From: Peptococcaceae bacterium UBA7702
GTDB taxonomy: Bacteria; Bacillota; Dehalobacteriia; UBA7702
Assembly (NCBI GenBank): GCA_002482535.1
Contig: DLGE01000001.1
Location: forward strand, 248,001 to 312,000
Length of the DNA stretch: 64,000 nt
Direction of reading: 5' to 3'
Shown here: positions 6,892-16,047 of the stretch, one piece after another
How the letters are laid out: every line of letters begins with the position of its first letter
Numbering within the stretch: position 1 is the first letter of the stretch
Notes under the pieces: model-generated
Seen by the model: the letters and a program-made list of their open reading frames with translations, nothing else
Database searches by the model: none
Told to the model about the DNA's origin: nothing
Program-made: the position numbers and the translations under genes

Positions 6892-8727
6892 TTAATCGGT
6901 TTGCGCCGCGTATTTCTTGCCGAGAATCATATCGTAAGAAATGAGAGTCCGCGTGTTGTACAGGTTTTTGATCTCGGCGGTAGCATCCATTTTTAGATAG
7001 ACGTCATGATACGGTACTTGGGCGTAGTAATCGAGGAGCAGGTTCATGTATGCGGAACGGTCGGTGTTTGCCGTCTCTGCCAGCAAAGACATGAGATAGT
7101 AAGAGGAAACGGTGAGTTTCCCGTTATGATCTTTGGGGTACCAGTTGCTCGTATCGATATCATAGTTGGCCGTCATCAAAAAAGGTGTGCTGTAGCGAAG
7201 CAGCGCCTCTGCTTCACTGTCGTCATCGGCGTCGCCGAAGAGGCCCGCCTCCTGATAGGTGTCGCCCAAAGAGGGCAGATGATCCCCGAACACCAGGAGG
7301 ATGGTATCGCGGTCTCTTTTGTCAATGTAATCCACCAGTTTTGCCAAGGCCAGATTCATATCATAAATCCCCTGGGTATAGGTGGTGACCATGGTCAGGT
7401 TCGCTTCGCTCAAAGCGTCGTTTTCCACGCTGATTTGAGCTTCGTTGGGGTTGAGGTCGGTATAGGGTTGGTGATTTTCCATGGAGATGCCGAAAATGAA
7501 CTCGGGCGCGGCTTCCGCTGTTGCCAACTGCGCAATGATGGCGTCGGCAAAAGTGTCGTCGGAAATATGGTTGTGCTTAAAGGTAACCGTGGGCATGGCG
7601 GCGATTTCCTCTTCTCCGTAAAAATCGTCAAAGCCCAGATAGCCGTAGGCGGCATCCCTGGAGTAAAAGGATTTATTGAAGGGGTGAATCGCAACGGTAT
7701 GATAGCCCTGATTTTGCAAGAGGGAAACACAGTTGGGCAGATCGCCGTCAATATAGGTGTAAGGCGACATGCCGACGTGGATGCATTCAGTGGAATAACC
7801 GGTCAATACGTTGAATTCGGTGGTAACTGTGCCGCCGCACATGACGCAGGTGGTCATATGACCGCTGACGGTGTGATCCCTTGCGCTCAGGGCGTCAAAG
7901 ATGGCCATGGGGTCCTTAGAGAAGGTCGTTCCCGTCAGTTCCCGGACGTCCCAAAAACTCTCGGCGAGGATCACGATGATATCCGGTGTCGCGGTCCCTT
8001 CACTTTCTGTGTAGCCGTCGAGGAGGCCAGCGACGTTGGCTTCACTGTAGCCCTCCGGTTCTTCGATGTGCAGGCTTAGCGCATTGATGGTAAAAGCGGC
8101 GATAAAACCGTTGGCTTTATAGTTTGATGATTGCAGAGAGGAATCGAAGAAGTTCATTTGAAAAAGAGATAACGTTTTGGCGGCTGTCGTCCCGGTGCTG
8201 AAAGCGCCGATCATGACGATGATCAGGGCGGCGGCGCCAATGATGCGAAACCGGGGGAAGCGGGGGAGGGAAACCCCCGAAAGCCACAGACAGAAAACGA
8301 TCGCAAAGACGAGAACAATCAGGGCAATGCTTTTTCCCGGCAGGGCAATGGAGGTGAAATCCAGAAGTTCCTTCATATCTCCGGCCATACCGAAATCCCA
8401 GGGAAAAAAGTGGTTTCCATTCAAGGCATATTTAATGTAGTTGATCAGGCCGAAAACCACGGAGATCACGGCGAGAATCAGCGCCGCCAGCCAGCCGCGG
8501 CGGCAGAGAAGGAGCAATAGCAGATAGCCGGCACCCATCATCAGCGTGCCGAAAAGCGCCGGCAGGGGATGATGAGTCAGGTAATAGGCAAGCTCCGTGC
8601 CATCGCTGAAATTAAACCATTCCAGGACAAACTGACAAAGCAGGGGAAATAAGATCAGCAGGATCCAGCCGAAAATTCGGAAGATTCTGCTATTTTTGAA
8701 TGAATTGCGAAAATTTGCCATCTTCAT
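6892..8727 (-). CDS. LTA synthase-like membrane sulfatase-family protein
   Basis: 611 aa. About five hydrophobic helices occupy residues 17-180, followed by an extracellular alkaline-phosphatase/sulfatase domain (about 245-600). Catalytic features of LtaS-type phosphoglycerol transferases are present: a metal-binding Glu in ILAESFWD (E256), the nucleophile region GGTVTTEF around Thr300, and GDHLPSLG for metal binding. Family members polymerise glycerol phosphate on lipid anchors or decorate surface glycans, so an envelope role is supported but the exact substrate is not. It overlaps the upstream methyltransferase by 38 bp; ATG 8721 is an alternative start two codons in. Confidence 0.85.
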   Translation of the reverse strand: MKMANFRNSFKNSRIFRIFGWILLILFPLLCQFVLEWFNFSDGTELAYYLTHHPLPALFGTLMMGAGYLLLLLLCRRGWLAALILAVISVVFGLINYIKYALNGNHFFPWDFGMAGDMKELLDFTSIALPGKSIALIVLVFAIVFCLWLSGVSLPRFPRFRIIGAAALIIVMIGAFSTGTTAAKTLSLFQMNFFDSSLQSSNYKANGFIAAFTINALSLHIEEPEGYSEANVAGLLDGYTESEGTATPDIIVILAESFWDVRELTGTTFSKDPMAIFDALSARDHTVSGHMTTCVMCGGTVTTEFNVLTGYSTECIHVGMSPYTYIDGDLPNCVSLLQNQGYHTVAIHPFNKSFYSRDAAYGYLGFDDFYGEEEIAAMPTVTFKHNHISDDTFADAIIAQLATAEAAPEFIFGISMENHQPYTDLNPNEAQISVENDALSEANLTMVTTYTQGIYDMNLALAKLVDYIDKRDRDTILLVFGDHLPSLGDTYQEAGLFGDADDDSEAEALLRYSTPFLMTANYDIDTSNWYPKDHNGKLTVSSYYLMSLLAETANTDRSAYMNLLLDYYAQVPYHDVYLKMDATAEIKNLYNTRTLISYDMILGKKYAAQTD

Positions 8728-9475
8728 TGACCTTTTCCAGTATGGTAATATGTTTATCAGGCTCTTCTGCCAGGAGATCGTCGAAGCAGCTTTTCAAATC
8801 GGGGCGGGGCCTAAAACCGGCGCTTTGCGCCGCCTTTAAGATCTGCTCACCGTCGAACACCGCGAGACGGTGGGTTTCTCTAAATCGCCGGTAAACGTCG
8901 TCTTTCCCTTCGCCTTTGATGAAAGCTGTATAGGCGATGGCGGCGGCTTCGTTTTCCAATACCTTGGCTTGCCAAAGCAGATAATCGTCGCCATGGTGCT
9001 CGTAAAATTCGCCGTATTCCGTCAACTCAGTAAAGTAGGATTTTTCCCGCCAGCTGAAAAGCAGGCTGCCGCCGGCTTTCAGGGACTGGTGAGCGCAATG
9101 GAAAAAATCGGTGAGTTCTGCGGTATCCGATAGGTGGTGGATGGTTTCACCGAAGCAGTAGATCACGTCGTAGGGGGCGTCGGTTTGAAAGGAACGCATA
9201 TCGTCATGAAGCAGATTGCTGACGAAACCTTCCCGCCGGATTTTTGCGTTCAATAGGGCCAGCATCTCTTCGGCGTAATCGAGGCCGTCAACCTGGACGC
9301 CCTTATTCAGTAAGGGGATAAGGTGTCCGCCGCTGCCGGCGCCGATGTCCAGGATACGCCCTTTGGCTTGCTGCTGTTGACAGAGAAAGCTGTAGATCGC
9401 TTCCGCTTCCGTTTCATAGTCGATAAAGCTCATGAAACGGTCGTAGTAGGGGGCCAGCTCGTGATAGATTTTCAT
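8690..9475 (-). CDS. Class I SAM-dependent methyltransferase
   Basis: 261 aa. Motif I (LDIGAGSGGHL, about residues 41-51) and the following acidic residue in GLDYAEEML show the SAM-binding Rossmann fold. The substrate cannot be told from sequence. Its start overlaps the stop of the yqeK-rsfS gene by 4 bp and its 3' end overlaps the LTA-synthase-like gene, so all are cotranscribed. It ends with TAG, one of several genes here using UAG as a stop. Related proteins are often encoded next to rsfS in Clostridia, but with no known target. Confidence 0.88.
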   Translation of the reverse strand: MKIYHELAPYYDRFMSFIDYETEAEAIYSFLCQQQQAKGRILDIGAGSGGHLIPLLNKGVQVDGLDYAEEMLALLNAKIRREGFVSNLLHDDMRSFQTDAPYDVIYCFGETIHHLSDTAELTDFFHCAHQSLKAGGSLLFSWREKSYFTELTEYGEFYEHHGDDYLLWQAKVLENEAAAIAYTAFIKGEGKDDVYRRFRETHRLAVFDGEQILKAAQSAGFRPRPDLKSCFDDLLAEEPDKHITILEKVNEDGKFSQFIQK

Positions 9476-10383
9476 GAAAGTACTTCGCCGGTTTCCGTGA
9501 AGCGCGTGAATTTCGCGTCTTTCCAGAGACGGGGCAGATTATAATATTCCTGTTCGTCAGGAAGGAAAATATGGATGATGATGTCACCGTAGTCCAAAAG
9601 AATCCAGCCGCCGGCCTGATAACCCTCAACGCGGAGGGGTTTTTCGTTCTGCTTCGATAGTTCATCGGTGATTTCGTCGGCAATGGCTTGAGACTGGGTG
9701 CGGTTTTTGGCGGTGCAGATGATAAAGTGCTGGGCGATGGTGGTGATTTCAGCCACGTCAAGCAGTTGCAGGTCAAAACCTTTCTTTTCGACGATGGCGT
9801 TGATGGCAATGTTAACCTTTTCCGTAACGGTCATATAGAGGTTCTCCTTTTTGTTGAAGTTTTCAAACATGAAAGCGGTTTTGGGATGGACGCGTAAGCC
9901 CCGGCCGGCGCAATAGGCCATTTCGCCCTGAGTTGCGTCGTACAGCGCGCCGTCTAAATCGTGAAAGGCCATCTCCCGGATGGTGGCGGCCTCTTCGTAA
10001 GCGCGCAGGGGCTCTGTTTTGTCGGCGATGAAAAGAATTTTATCAAGAACCGTCATTTCTTCATCGCCAACCGTATGGCGTCTGACGGCATTGAGCATTT
10101 CCTCGTCGTGGATGCCGTAGTTTTCTCGCATCACGGCGGCGGCGATGTCGCCATGGAGCAGCAAAGGCTCTTCTTCTTCCTCCTGATTGACAGGGATATG
10201 ACGCTCTTTGGCCAAGGCGAGGAGTGTATCCCGCGGCAATTCTCTGGCAATATCGTGAAAGACACCGCAAAGATAAGCCTTCATCGGGTCGCAATCGTTG
10301 CGCAACGCCAAATCGTAGCAAAGCCGCGCCGTGGAGAAGGAGTGTTCGAGCCGTTTTGTGCTCAATGGTTTTATTTCAATCAT
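9472..10383 (-). CDS. yqeK-rsfS: YqeK HD-domain hydrolase fused to ribosome silencing factor RsfS
   Basis: One uninterrupted 303-aa frame joins two proteins that are normally separate neighbours. Residues 1 to about 180 are YqeK, an HD-family symmetrical Ap4A hydrolase, with the metal-binding HD pair in CGVFHDIARE and further His in LLHGD and RRHTVGD. From about residue 184 (MTVTEKVNIAIN) the protein is RsfS, which binds ribosomal protein uL14 and blocks subunit joining in starvation; GGWILLDYGDIIIHIF is typical. A clean AAGGAG lies 9 nt before the internal ATG at 9834, so free RsfS (120 aa, 9472-9834) may also be made. The start at 10383 has AAAAGGAA; ATG 10398 and GTG/ATG 10407 further upstream are possible. 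It overlaps the end of nadD by 8 bp. Confidence 0.88.
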   Translation of the reverse strand: MIEIKPLSTKRLEHSFSTARLCYDLALRNDCDPMKAYLCGVFHDIARELPRDTLLALAKERHIPVNQEEEEEPLLLHGDIAAAVMRENYGIHDEEMLNAVRRHTVGDEEMTVLDKILFIADKTEPLRAYEEAATIREMAFHDLDGALYDATQGEMAYCAGRGLRVHPKTAFMFENFNKKENLYMTVTEKVNIAINAIVEKKGFDLQLLDVAEITTIAQHFIICTAKNRTQSQAIADEITDELSKQNEKPLRVEGYQAGGWILLDYGDIIIHIFLPDEQEYYNLPRLWKDAKFTRFTETGEVLS

Positions 10384-10984
10384 GGGATTCCTTTTCATAG
10401 AGACCATGGGTTTTGATGTAATGGTTTACGCTTTTGGGAATCATCTTCGATACGTCGGCGCCGTCTCCCAACAGACGGCGAATCTGGGAAGAGGATATGG
10501 CAAGGGCGGTTTCCCGGAAAACATGGACGCGGTCTTGATACGCCACGGGCAGTACGTGTTCTTCGTCGAAATGGTAGCCGGGGCGGGTGGCGGCGATGAA
10601 TTCACATTTGGCCATCAATTCGTCGGCTTTGTGCCAGGTGGCGATTTCCAAAATCGCGTCGGCGCCGGTGATGAAAAAAAGCGCGGTATCCGTCCCGTAG
10701 ATACGGTGAAATTCATCGACGGTATCGAGGGCGTAAGAATACCCTTTTCTTTCGATTTCAACGGAGGATACAGAGAAACCGGGATGATCTGCTACCGCCA
10801 GCTTGACCATGGCCAAGCGGTGCGCGGCCTCGGTGACACGGCGGTGTTTTTTGTGGGGCGGATTTCCCGAAGGCACGAAGACGACTTCGTCCAGGGAAAA
10901 GGCCGCCTGTACTTTTTCGGCGGTGACGAGATGTCCAAAATGGATGGGGTCGAAGGTACCGCCCATGATGCCGATTCTTTTCAT
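10376..10984 (-). CDS. nadD: Nicotinate-nucleotide adenylyltransferase
   Basis: 202 aa, the normal length. It makes nicotinate adenine dinucleotide from nicotinate mononucleotide and ATP in NAD synthesis. The nucleotidyltransferase motif GGTFDPIHFGHL is at the N-terminus and the second ATP-binding motif ISSSQIRRLL is near the C-terminus. It begins 2 bp after proA and overlaps yqeK-rsfS, the usual Firmicute order proB-proA-nadD-yqeK-rsfS (here without obgE in front). Confidence 0.96.
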   Translation of the reverse strand: MKRIGIMGGTFDPIHFGHLVTAEKVQAAFSLDEVVFVPSGNPPHKKHRRVTEAAHRLAMVKLAVADHPGFSVSSVEIERKGYSYALDTVDEFHRIYGTDTALFFITGADAILEIATWHKADELMAKCEFIAATRPGYHFDEEHVLPVAYQDRVHVFRETALAISSSQIRRLLGDGADVSKMIPKSVNHYIKTHGLYEKESHD

Positions 10985-10986
10985 GG

Positions 10987-12246
10987 CTATTTTCGTACCT
11001 GTCCTGTACCGTAGATCACGTATTTTTCCGTGGTCAGGGCGTTTAAGCCCATGGGACCCCGGGCGTGAAGTTTCTGTGTGCTGATGCCGATTTCCGCGCC
11101 GAAACCGAATTCATTGCCGTCGGTAAAGCGGGTGGAGGCATTGACGTAAACTGCGGCGGCGTCCACGGCTTGGGTGAAGCGCCTGCTTCTGCTGTAGCTC
11201 TCGGTGATAATTGCCTCACTGTGGCCCGAAGAATAGCGGGCGATATGGGCGACGGCGTCGTCAAAGCAATCGACGATTTTGACGGCCAAAATATAATCGA
11301 GAAATTCCGTTTCCCAGTCGGCTTCCGTGGCGGGGACGGCGGTTTTCAGTAAGGAGCAGGTGCGTTTACAGCCTCTGATTTCCACCTGTTTGGACCGGAG
11401 CTTTTCCGCCAGGGGCGGCAGAAAATCGGCGGCGATGTCCTTATGCACGAGGAGGGTCTCCGCGGCATTGCAAACGGCGGGGCGCTGGGTTTTGGCGTTA
11501 AAGACAATGTCGATGCCCATGGGGATCTCGCCGTATTGATCCATATAAATATGGCAGTTTCCGGTGCCCGTTTCAATGGAGGGAATCAAAGCGTTTTCCA
11601 CGACAAAACGGATGAGTCCGCTGCCGCCTCTGGGAATGACGACGTCGATGTAATCTTTCATTTTGAGGAGTATGGAAACGGCTTCCCGGTCAACGGATTC
11701 CACGAATTGCAGCAGGTTTTCGTCGAGGCCCTGTTTTTTTAAGGTGTCTCTCAAAACCGTGGTAATGGCCAGGTTCGAGTAGTAGGCCTCGCTGCCGCCC
11801 TTTAAAATCAGGGCGTTACCGGTTTTTAGAGCCAAACCGGCGGCGTCGGCGGTGACGTTGGGGCGCGCTTCATAGATGATCGCAATGACACCCAAAGGCA
11901 CGCGTTTTCTGGCGATTTCCAGGCCGTTGGGGCGTACCCACTGGGCAATGGTTTCACCGATGGGGTCGTTCAATTCAATCAGAGCTTCTAAGCCCGCTGC
12001 CATACCTTCGATGCGCTCTTCCGTTAGAAGCAGCCGGTCTAAGACGGCGCCGGTGAGTCCCTTTGCTTTGCCGGCGGCCATATCTTTGGCGTTTTCTCCT
12101 AAGAGGCTTGCCTTTTCTGTTCTAAGAGCCTTGGCCATGGCGGCCAAAGCGTTATTCTTTGTGTCGGTAGCCAATGCCGCCCCAGCCGGAGCGGCGGCTT
12201 TGGCCTTTTGACCCAAGGTTTCGATATATGTTTTCATATCGTTCAT
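10987..12246 (-). CDS. proA: Glutamate-5-semialdehyde dehydrogenase (gamma-glutamyl phosphate reductase)
   Basis: 419 aa, full length. It reduces gamma-glutamyl phosphate to the semialdehyde with NADPH, the second step of proline synthesis. The catalytic Cys lies in RPAVCNAAETLLVH, and the cofactor-binding and FGFGAEIGIST segments of the ProA family are present. It starts 2 bp after proB, so the two are translated together and can hand over the unstable acyl phosphate. The third enzyme, ProC, is not in the window. Confidence 0.97.
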   Translation of the reverse strand: MNDMKTYIETLGQKAKAAAPAGAALATDTKNNALAAMAKALRTEKASLLGENAKDMAAGKAKGLTGAVLDRLLLTEERIEGMAAGLEALIELNDPIGETIAQWVRPNGLEIARKRVPLGVIAIIYEARPNVTADAAGLALKTGNALILKGGSEAYYSNLAITTVLRDTLKKQGLDENLLQFVESVDREAVSILLKMKDYIDVVIPRGGSGLIRFVVENALIPSIETGTGNCHIYMDQYGEIPMGIDIVFNAKTQRPAVCNAAETLLVHKDIAADFLPPLAEKLRSKQVEIRGCKRTCSLLKTAVPATEADWETEFLDYILAVKIVDCFDDAVAHIARYSSGHSEAIITESYSRSRRFTQAVDAAAVYVNASTRFTDGNEFGFGAEIGISTQKLHARGPMGLNALTTEKYVIYGTGQVRK

Positions 12247-12248
12247 GT

Positions 12249-13346
12249 TCAGTCCTCCAATACGAGATTGTCACAGTGGATCACTTCGATGATCTCCCCT
12301 TCGCTGCAATGCTTGCCTTTGATGGTCTCAATTTTGGCGGCGCTGTAGTTGGTGATGCCCCGGGCAATTTCTTTGCCTCGCTGATCCTTGACAAGAATAA
12401 CGCTGTTTTCGGGAAAATCACCTTCGGTGGCTTTGACGCCCACCGGGAGTAAACTTTTATGCAAGGCCAAAGCCGCTACTGCACCGTGATCGACGATGAC
12501 CGCGCCTTCGGCGGCGCTGCCATGGGCAATCCAGCGATCCCGCTGTTTTAAGCCGTGTTCCGCAGGGATGAACAAGGTGCGCTTGCCGCCTCCCATGAGA
12601 CAGGCGCGGATGTTGGCGACGTCTTTTCCCATGGTGATGGCCAGGGGAATGCCGCTTTGCCCCGCGATTTTCGCTGCTTCCACTTTGCTTTTCATGCCGC
12701 CGCTGCCGATCCTGGAGCCGGCGCCCCCGGCTAAGCTCATGATTTCATCGTTGATTTCCGTGACATCGTCGATGTGCCGGGCGTCGCTGTTTTTCCGGGG
12801 ATCGGCGGTATAAAGGCCGTAAATATCGGAAAGCAGGATCACGAGGTCCGCGTCGAGAAGGCCGGCGACGAGTACGGCCAAGGTGTCGTTTTCGCCGAAT
12901 TTTAGCTCTTCGCAGGCGACGGTATCATTTTCGTTGATGATGGGCACGACCCGTTCCTCAAGAAGGATATTTAAAGTATTTCTGGCATTGATGTAGCGTT
13001 TGCGGTCGGCAAGGTCGTTCCTGGTCAACAAAATTTGGGCCACGGCAATGCCGCAGACGCCGAAAAACGTGTCGTAGAGGGACATCAGCTTCGATTGGCC
13101 GATGGCTGCTGCCGCCTGCTTCGAGGGAATGGCGTCTCCCTTGTTGGCATGGGAAAGCTGCGGTCTGCCCAATGCCACAGCGCCGGAGGAGACGAGAATG
13201 AGCTCTTTCCCCTCCTTATGTAAATTTGACCAGAGCGCCGATAGATGATGGAGGGTGGCGCCGTCGATGCTGTTATCGTCGGCGAGCAAGGTGGAACTGC
13301 CGATTTTAAAGACGATTCTATTGGCGGCGGTTAAAATATCCGTCAT
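12249..13346 (-). CDS. proB: Glutamate 5-kinase
   Basis: 365 aa. An N-terminal amino-acid kinase domain (about 1-255; KIGSSTL, SSGAVALG, NENDTV, SDIYGLYTADPR, GSGGMKSKVEAA) is followed by a C-terminal PUA domain (about 275-360). It phosphorylates glutamate as the committed step of proline synthesis and is normally feedback-inhibited by proline. It is the first gene of the minus-strand operon and has a GGAG-type site upstream. In the AT-rich leader TTGCAT-18-TATTAT may be its promoter, but that match is modest. Confidence 0.97.
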   Translation of the reverse strand: MTDILTAANRIVFKIGSSTLLADDNSIDGATLHHLSALWSNLHKEGKELILVSSGAVALGRPQLSHANKGDAIPSKQAAAAIGQSKLMSLYDTFFGVCGIAVAQILLTRNDLADRKRYINARNTLNILLEERVVPIINENDTVACEELKFGENDTLAVLVAGLLDADLVILLSDIYGLYTADPRKNSDARHIDDVTEINDEIMSLAGGAGSRIGSGGMKSKVEAAKIAGQSGIPLAITMGKDVANIRACLMGGGKRTLFIPAEHGLKQRDRWIAHGSAAEGAVIVDHGAVAALALHKSLLPVGVKATEGDFPENSVILVKDQRGKEIARGITNYSAAKIETIKGKHCSEGEIIEVIHCDNLVLED

Positions 13347-13476
13347 GGAGCACTCCTTCTCCCCGGTTCGGGTTTATGAAATACTGTACATAATATATTA
13401 TAATAGCATAGAATTGTGACAATATGCAACACGTATGATTTATTTATTCCATAAATATATGAAAAATATATCAAAA

Positions 13477-13505
13477 TAGCTCTGCCCCGGTAAGGGGCAG
13501 AGCTA
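13477..13505 (-). terminator. Intrinsic terminator of the lipoprotein gene
   Basis: A perfect 12-bp GC-rich stem (13477-13488 with 13494-13505) with a 5-nt loop. On the minus strand the stem is followed by TTTTGATATATTTTT, a good termination tract just past the lipoprotein stop codon. Confidence 0.85.
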
Positions 13506-13527
13506 TCAAGTTTTCATAAAGACACGC

Positions 13528-14199
13528 TTAATTAATCGATTGGAAGGTCGTAAAAACCCAAGTTCCGTCAACCCATTCATAGAGGTAGTCGATTTTTTCA
13601 CTGCCGGTGGCTTTTCCCGTTTCCGGGTTAACGGTTTCCACCGTCACGGTGTAGGTAATGGATTCATCGGCTCTGGCGGTGACCTCTTGTTTCAGAATCT
13701 CGCCCTTGGTAATGTCGGCGCCTCGGTCGGCGGCGATGGCGTAGAGGTTATCGCTGTCGCCGAAATATTTGCCGTCGTCGAGGAGGGTCGCGGCGATATC
13801 CGCGGAGAAGTATTTGTTGACCTTGGCCTTGAGCTCGTCCATGGTGGAAACGGCCGGATCAGTCACTTTTAAGCAATATTCGTTGTCGCCAACGGTATAG
13901 AAGACGGCGTTGCCTTCGCTGTCGGTTTCTGTGGCCAACGGTTTTAGGTCAAACCACTGATATACGGTGTAAGCCGCGTCAAAGGCACTGGCTACCGCTT
14001 CGTCGGAGGGACCGTCCAGCACATCGCCACGGCCTTCGTCGGTGCTGTCGGCATCGGTATCTTCCTCTTCATTGGTGTTCACCGATGATGTTGCAGTGTC
14101 CTTCGTCGCGGTGTCCGCGTCTTCGGCGGCGGTTTGTTCGCAGCCAAAAAGGAATAACGTAAAGCATAGGAAAATGCACATGATAAACAGTCTTTTCAT
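13528..14199 (-). CDS. Putative lipoprotein of unknown function
   Basis: 223 aa from ATG 14199, which has a GGGAGGT site. The N-terminus is a lipoprotein signal (charged KR, hydrophobic stretch, lipobox LFLFGC with the modified Cys), so it should be anchored on the outer face of the membrane. Residues about 25-65 are a disordered linker of Asp, Thr, Glu and Ser. The rest resembles small Firmicute lipoproteins predicted to have an NTF2-like or immunoglobulin-binding fold, with repeated charged beta strands ending in YEWVDGTWVFTTF. I do not recognise a specific function. It has its own perfect sigma-A promoter and terminator. Confidence 0.75.
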   Translation of the reverse strand: MKRLFIMCIFLCFTLFLFGCEQTAAEDADTATKDTATSSVNTNEEEDTDADSTDEGRGDVLDGPSDEAVASAFDAAYTVYQWFDLKPLATETDSEGNAVFYTVGDNEYCLKVTDPAVSTMDELKAKVNKYFSADIAATLLDDGKYFGDSDNLYAIAADRGADITKGEILKQEVTARADESITYTVTVETVNPETGKATGSEKIDYLYEWVDGTWVFTTFQSIN

Positions 14200-14221
14200 G
14201 ATGGTACCTCCCTTTGTTCTT

Positions 14222-14250
14222 ATTATAAATACTTCCCGCCGTGTTGTCAA
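14222..14250 (-). promoter_or_regulatory. Sigma-A promoter of the lipoprotein gene
   Basis: On the minus strand TTGACA (14250-14245), a 17-bp spacer and TATAAT (14227-14222) give an exact consensus promoter reading into the lipoprotein gene. Confidence 0.85.
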
Positions 14251-14265
14251 ATTTATTATGAAACA

Positions 14266-14294
14266 TTGCATGAAGCGGCAAGGGGTGCTATAAT
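14266..14294 (+). promoter_or_regulatory. Sigma-A promoter of glnS
   Basis: TTGCAT (14266-14271), 17 bp, TATAAT (14289-14294), about 64 bp before the glnS start and back to back with the lipoprotein promoter. Confidence 0.8.
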
Positions 14295-14357
14295 TTAAGG
14301 ATCATTCAGAACGTAAAAATGATTGTCAGCACATTTTTTAGCCATCAGGAGGGCATA

Positions 14358-16046
14358 ATGGAACATACGATGATTCCCGCCGCGGAGAAGGAAGCGGAAA
14401 CCAAAGAATCGAAAAGTTTTATCGAGCGTTTTATTGACGAAGATCTGGAAACAGGCCGTTTTGATACGGTACAGACGCGCTTTCCCCCGGAACCCAACGG
14501 TTATCTTCATCTCGGCCATGCCAAGGCCATCGTCGTTGATTTCGGTATCGCGGAGAAGTATCGCGGCAGCTGCAATTTGCGCTTTGACGATACGAACCCC
14601 GAAAAGGAAGATACGGAATACGTCGATTCTATTATGGAAGATATTCGCTGGCTCGGTTTTTCCTGGCAGAATGTCTTTTATACCTCCGATTATTTTCCCC
14701 GCCTCTATGAGTTGGCGGAGGATCTGATCAAAAGAGGTCTTGCCTACGTCTGCGATCTCAGCGGCGACGAGGTGCGGTCTTATCGCGGCACCTTGACCCA
14801 AGCGGGGAAGGAAAGCCCTTACCGGAATAGGAGTGTTGAGGAAAACCTCAGTCTTTTCCGCCGTATGAAAGCGGGGGAATTTGCCGACGGCAGCAAAACG
14901 CTGCGGGCTAAAATCGACATGGCTTCCCCCAACCTCAACATGCGTGATCCGGTCATCTACCGCATCCAACATGCCAGCCATCACCGGACGGGGGATACTT
15001 GGTGCATCTATCCGATGTACGATTTTGCCCACCCCCTTTCGGACTCTTTGGAAGGTGTGACTTTCTCCCTTTGCACCATGGAATTTGAAGCCCACCGCCC
15101 CCTTTACGATTGGCTCATCGACGCCCTTGCCATGAAGGTGAAAAGCCGTCAGATCGAGTTTGCCCGCTTGAACGTCAACTACAGTGTGATGTCGAAGCGG
15201 AAGATGAAAAAATTAGTGGAAGATCACATCGTCGATGGCTGGAACGATCCGCGGTTGTTGACCCTTTCGGGGATGCGCCGCCGGGGCTATCCCGCCGCCG
15301 CGATCCGCGCTTTCTGTGACAGTGTCGGCGTGGCCAAAGCCAACAGCGTTGTGGACATGGCTCAATTGGAGCATTTTGTCAGGGATAACCTAAACTATAC
15401 GGCTCCCCGGCGCATGGCGGTACTGAATCCTTTGAAGGTGGTGCTGACCAATTATCCCGACGGTCAAACAGAGGTTTTTGACGCGGTCAACAATCCCGAA
15501 GAGGAAGCAGAGGGGACGCGGCCGCTGATTTTTGGCAAGGTGGTTTACATTGAAAAAAGCGACTTTATGGAAAACCCGCCCAAGAAGTTTCACCGCCTCT
15601 CTCCCGGCGCGGAAATGCGCTTGCAGCACGCTTACTATATCAAATGCGAAGAAGTGATCAAGGACGAAAGCGGCGAAATCGTTGAGCTGCGCTGTACTTA
15701 CGACCCGGAAAGCCGTGGCGGCTGGGCAAAAGACGGCAGAAAGGTCAAAGGCACTGCCCATTGGGTGGCGGATTGCGGCGCTGTGGACGGAGAAGTTCGC
15801 CTATACGACCGTCTTTTTGCCAAAGAAGACCCTGAAGACGGGGATTTTGGCGATAACCTGAATCCCAACTCTTTGAAGATCGTAAGGGGCGCAAAATTGG
15901 AAAAGAGCCTTGATGCGGCGGAAAAAGGGGAGCGCTTTCAATTTTTAAGAAACGGCTATTTTGTCGCCGACGGTAAAAACGAAAGCGGTTTGCCGGTCTT
16001 TAACCGCATCGTTTCACTGAAGGACGGCTTTAAGAAAGGAAATTGA
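14358..16046 (+). CDS. glnS: Glutaminyl-tRNA synthetase
   Basis: 562 aa from ATG 14358 behind AGGAGG (14347-14352); an in-frame ATG at 14319 has no such site. It charges tRNA-Gln directly with glutamine. The class I signature HLGH in PPEPNGYLHLGHAKA and the KMSKS equivalent VMSKRKMKKL are present, and FEAHRPLYDWL is typical of GlnRS rather than GluRS. The C-terminal beta-barrel anticodon-binding domain is complete. Most Firmicutes lack GlnRS and use GatCAB amidation, so its presence here is a taxonomic clue. Confidence 0.96.
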   Translation: MEHTMIPAAEKEAETKESKSFIERFIDEDLETGRFDTVQTRFPPEPNGYLHLGHAKAIVVDFGIAEKYRGSCNLRFDDTNPEKEDTEYVDSIMEDIRWLGFSWQNVFYTSDYFPRLYELAEDLIKRGLAYVCDLSGDEVRSYRGTLTQAGKESPYRNRSVEENLSLFRRMKAGEFADGSKTLRAKIDMASPNLNMRDPVIYRIQHASHHRTGDTWCIYPMYDFAHPLSDSLEGVTFSLCTMEFEAHRPLYDWLIDALAMKVKSRQIEFARLNVNYSVMSKRKMKKLVEDHIVDGWNDPRLLTLSGMRRRGYPAAAIRAFCDSVGVAKANSVVDMAQLEHFVRDNLNYTAPRRMAVLNPLKVVLTNYPDGQTEVFDAVNNPEEEAEGTRPLIFGKVVYIEKSDFMENPPKKFHRLSPGAEMRLQHAYYIKCEEVIKDESGEIVELRCTYDPESRGGWAKDGRKVKGTAHWVADCGAVDGEVRLYDRLFAKEDPEDGDFGDNLNPNSLKIVRGAKLEKSLDAAEKGERFQFLRNGYFVADGKNESGLPVFNRIVSLKDGFKKGN

Positions 16047-16047
16047 C

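Noticed and set aside
7006..8079. 357-codon plus-strand frame over the LTA-synthase-like gene
   Set aside because: Shadow of the minus-strand gene; no family resemblance or ribosome-binding site.
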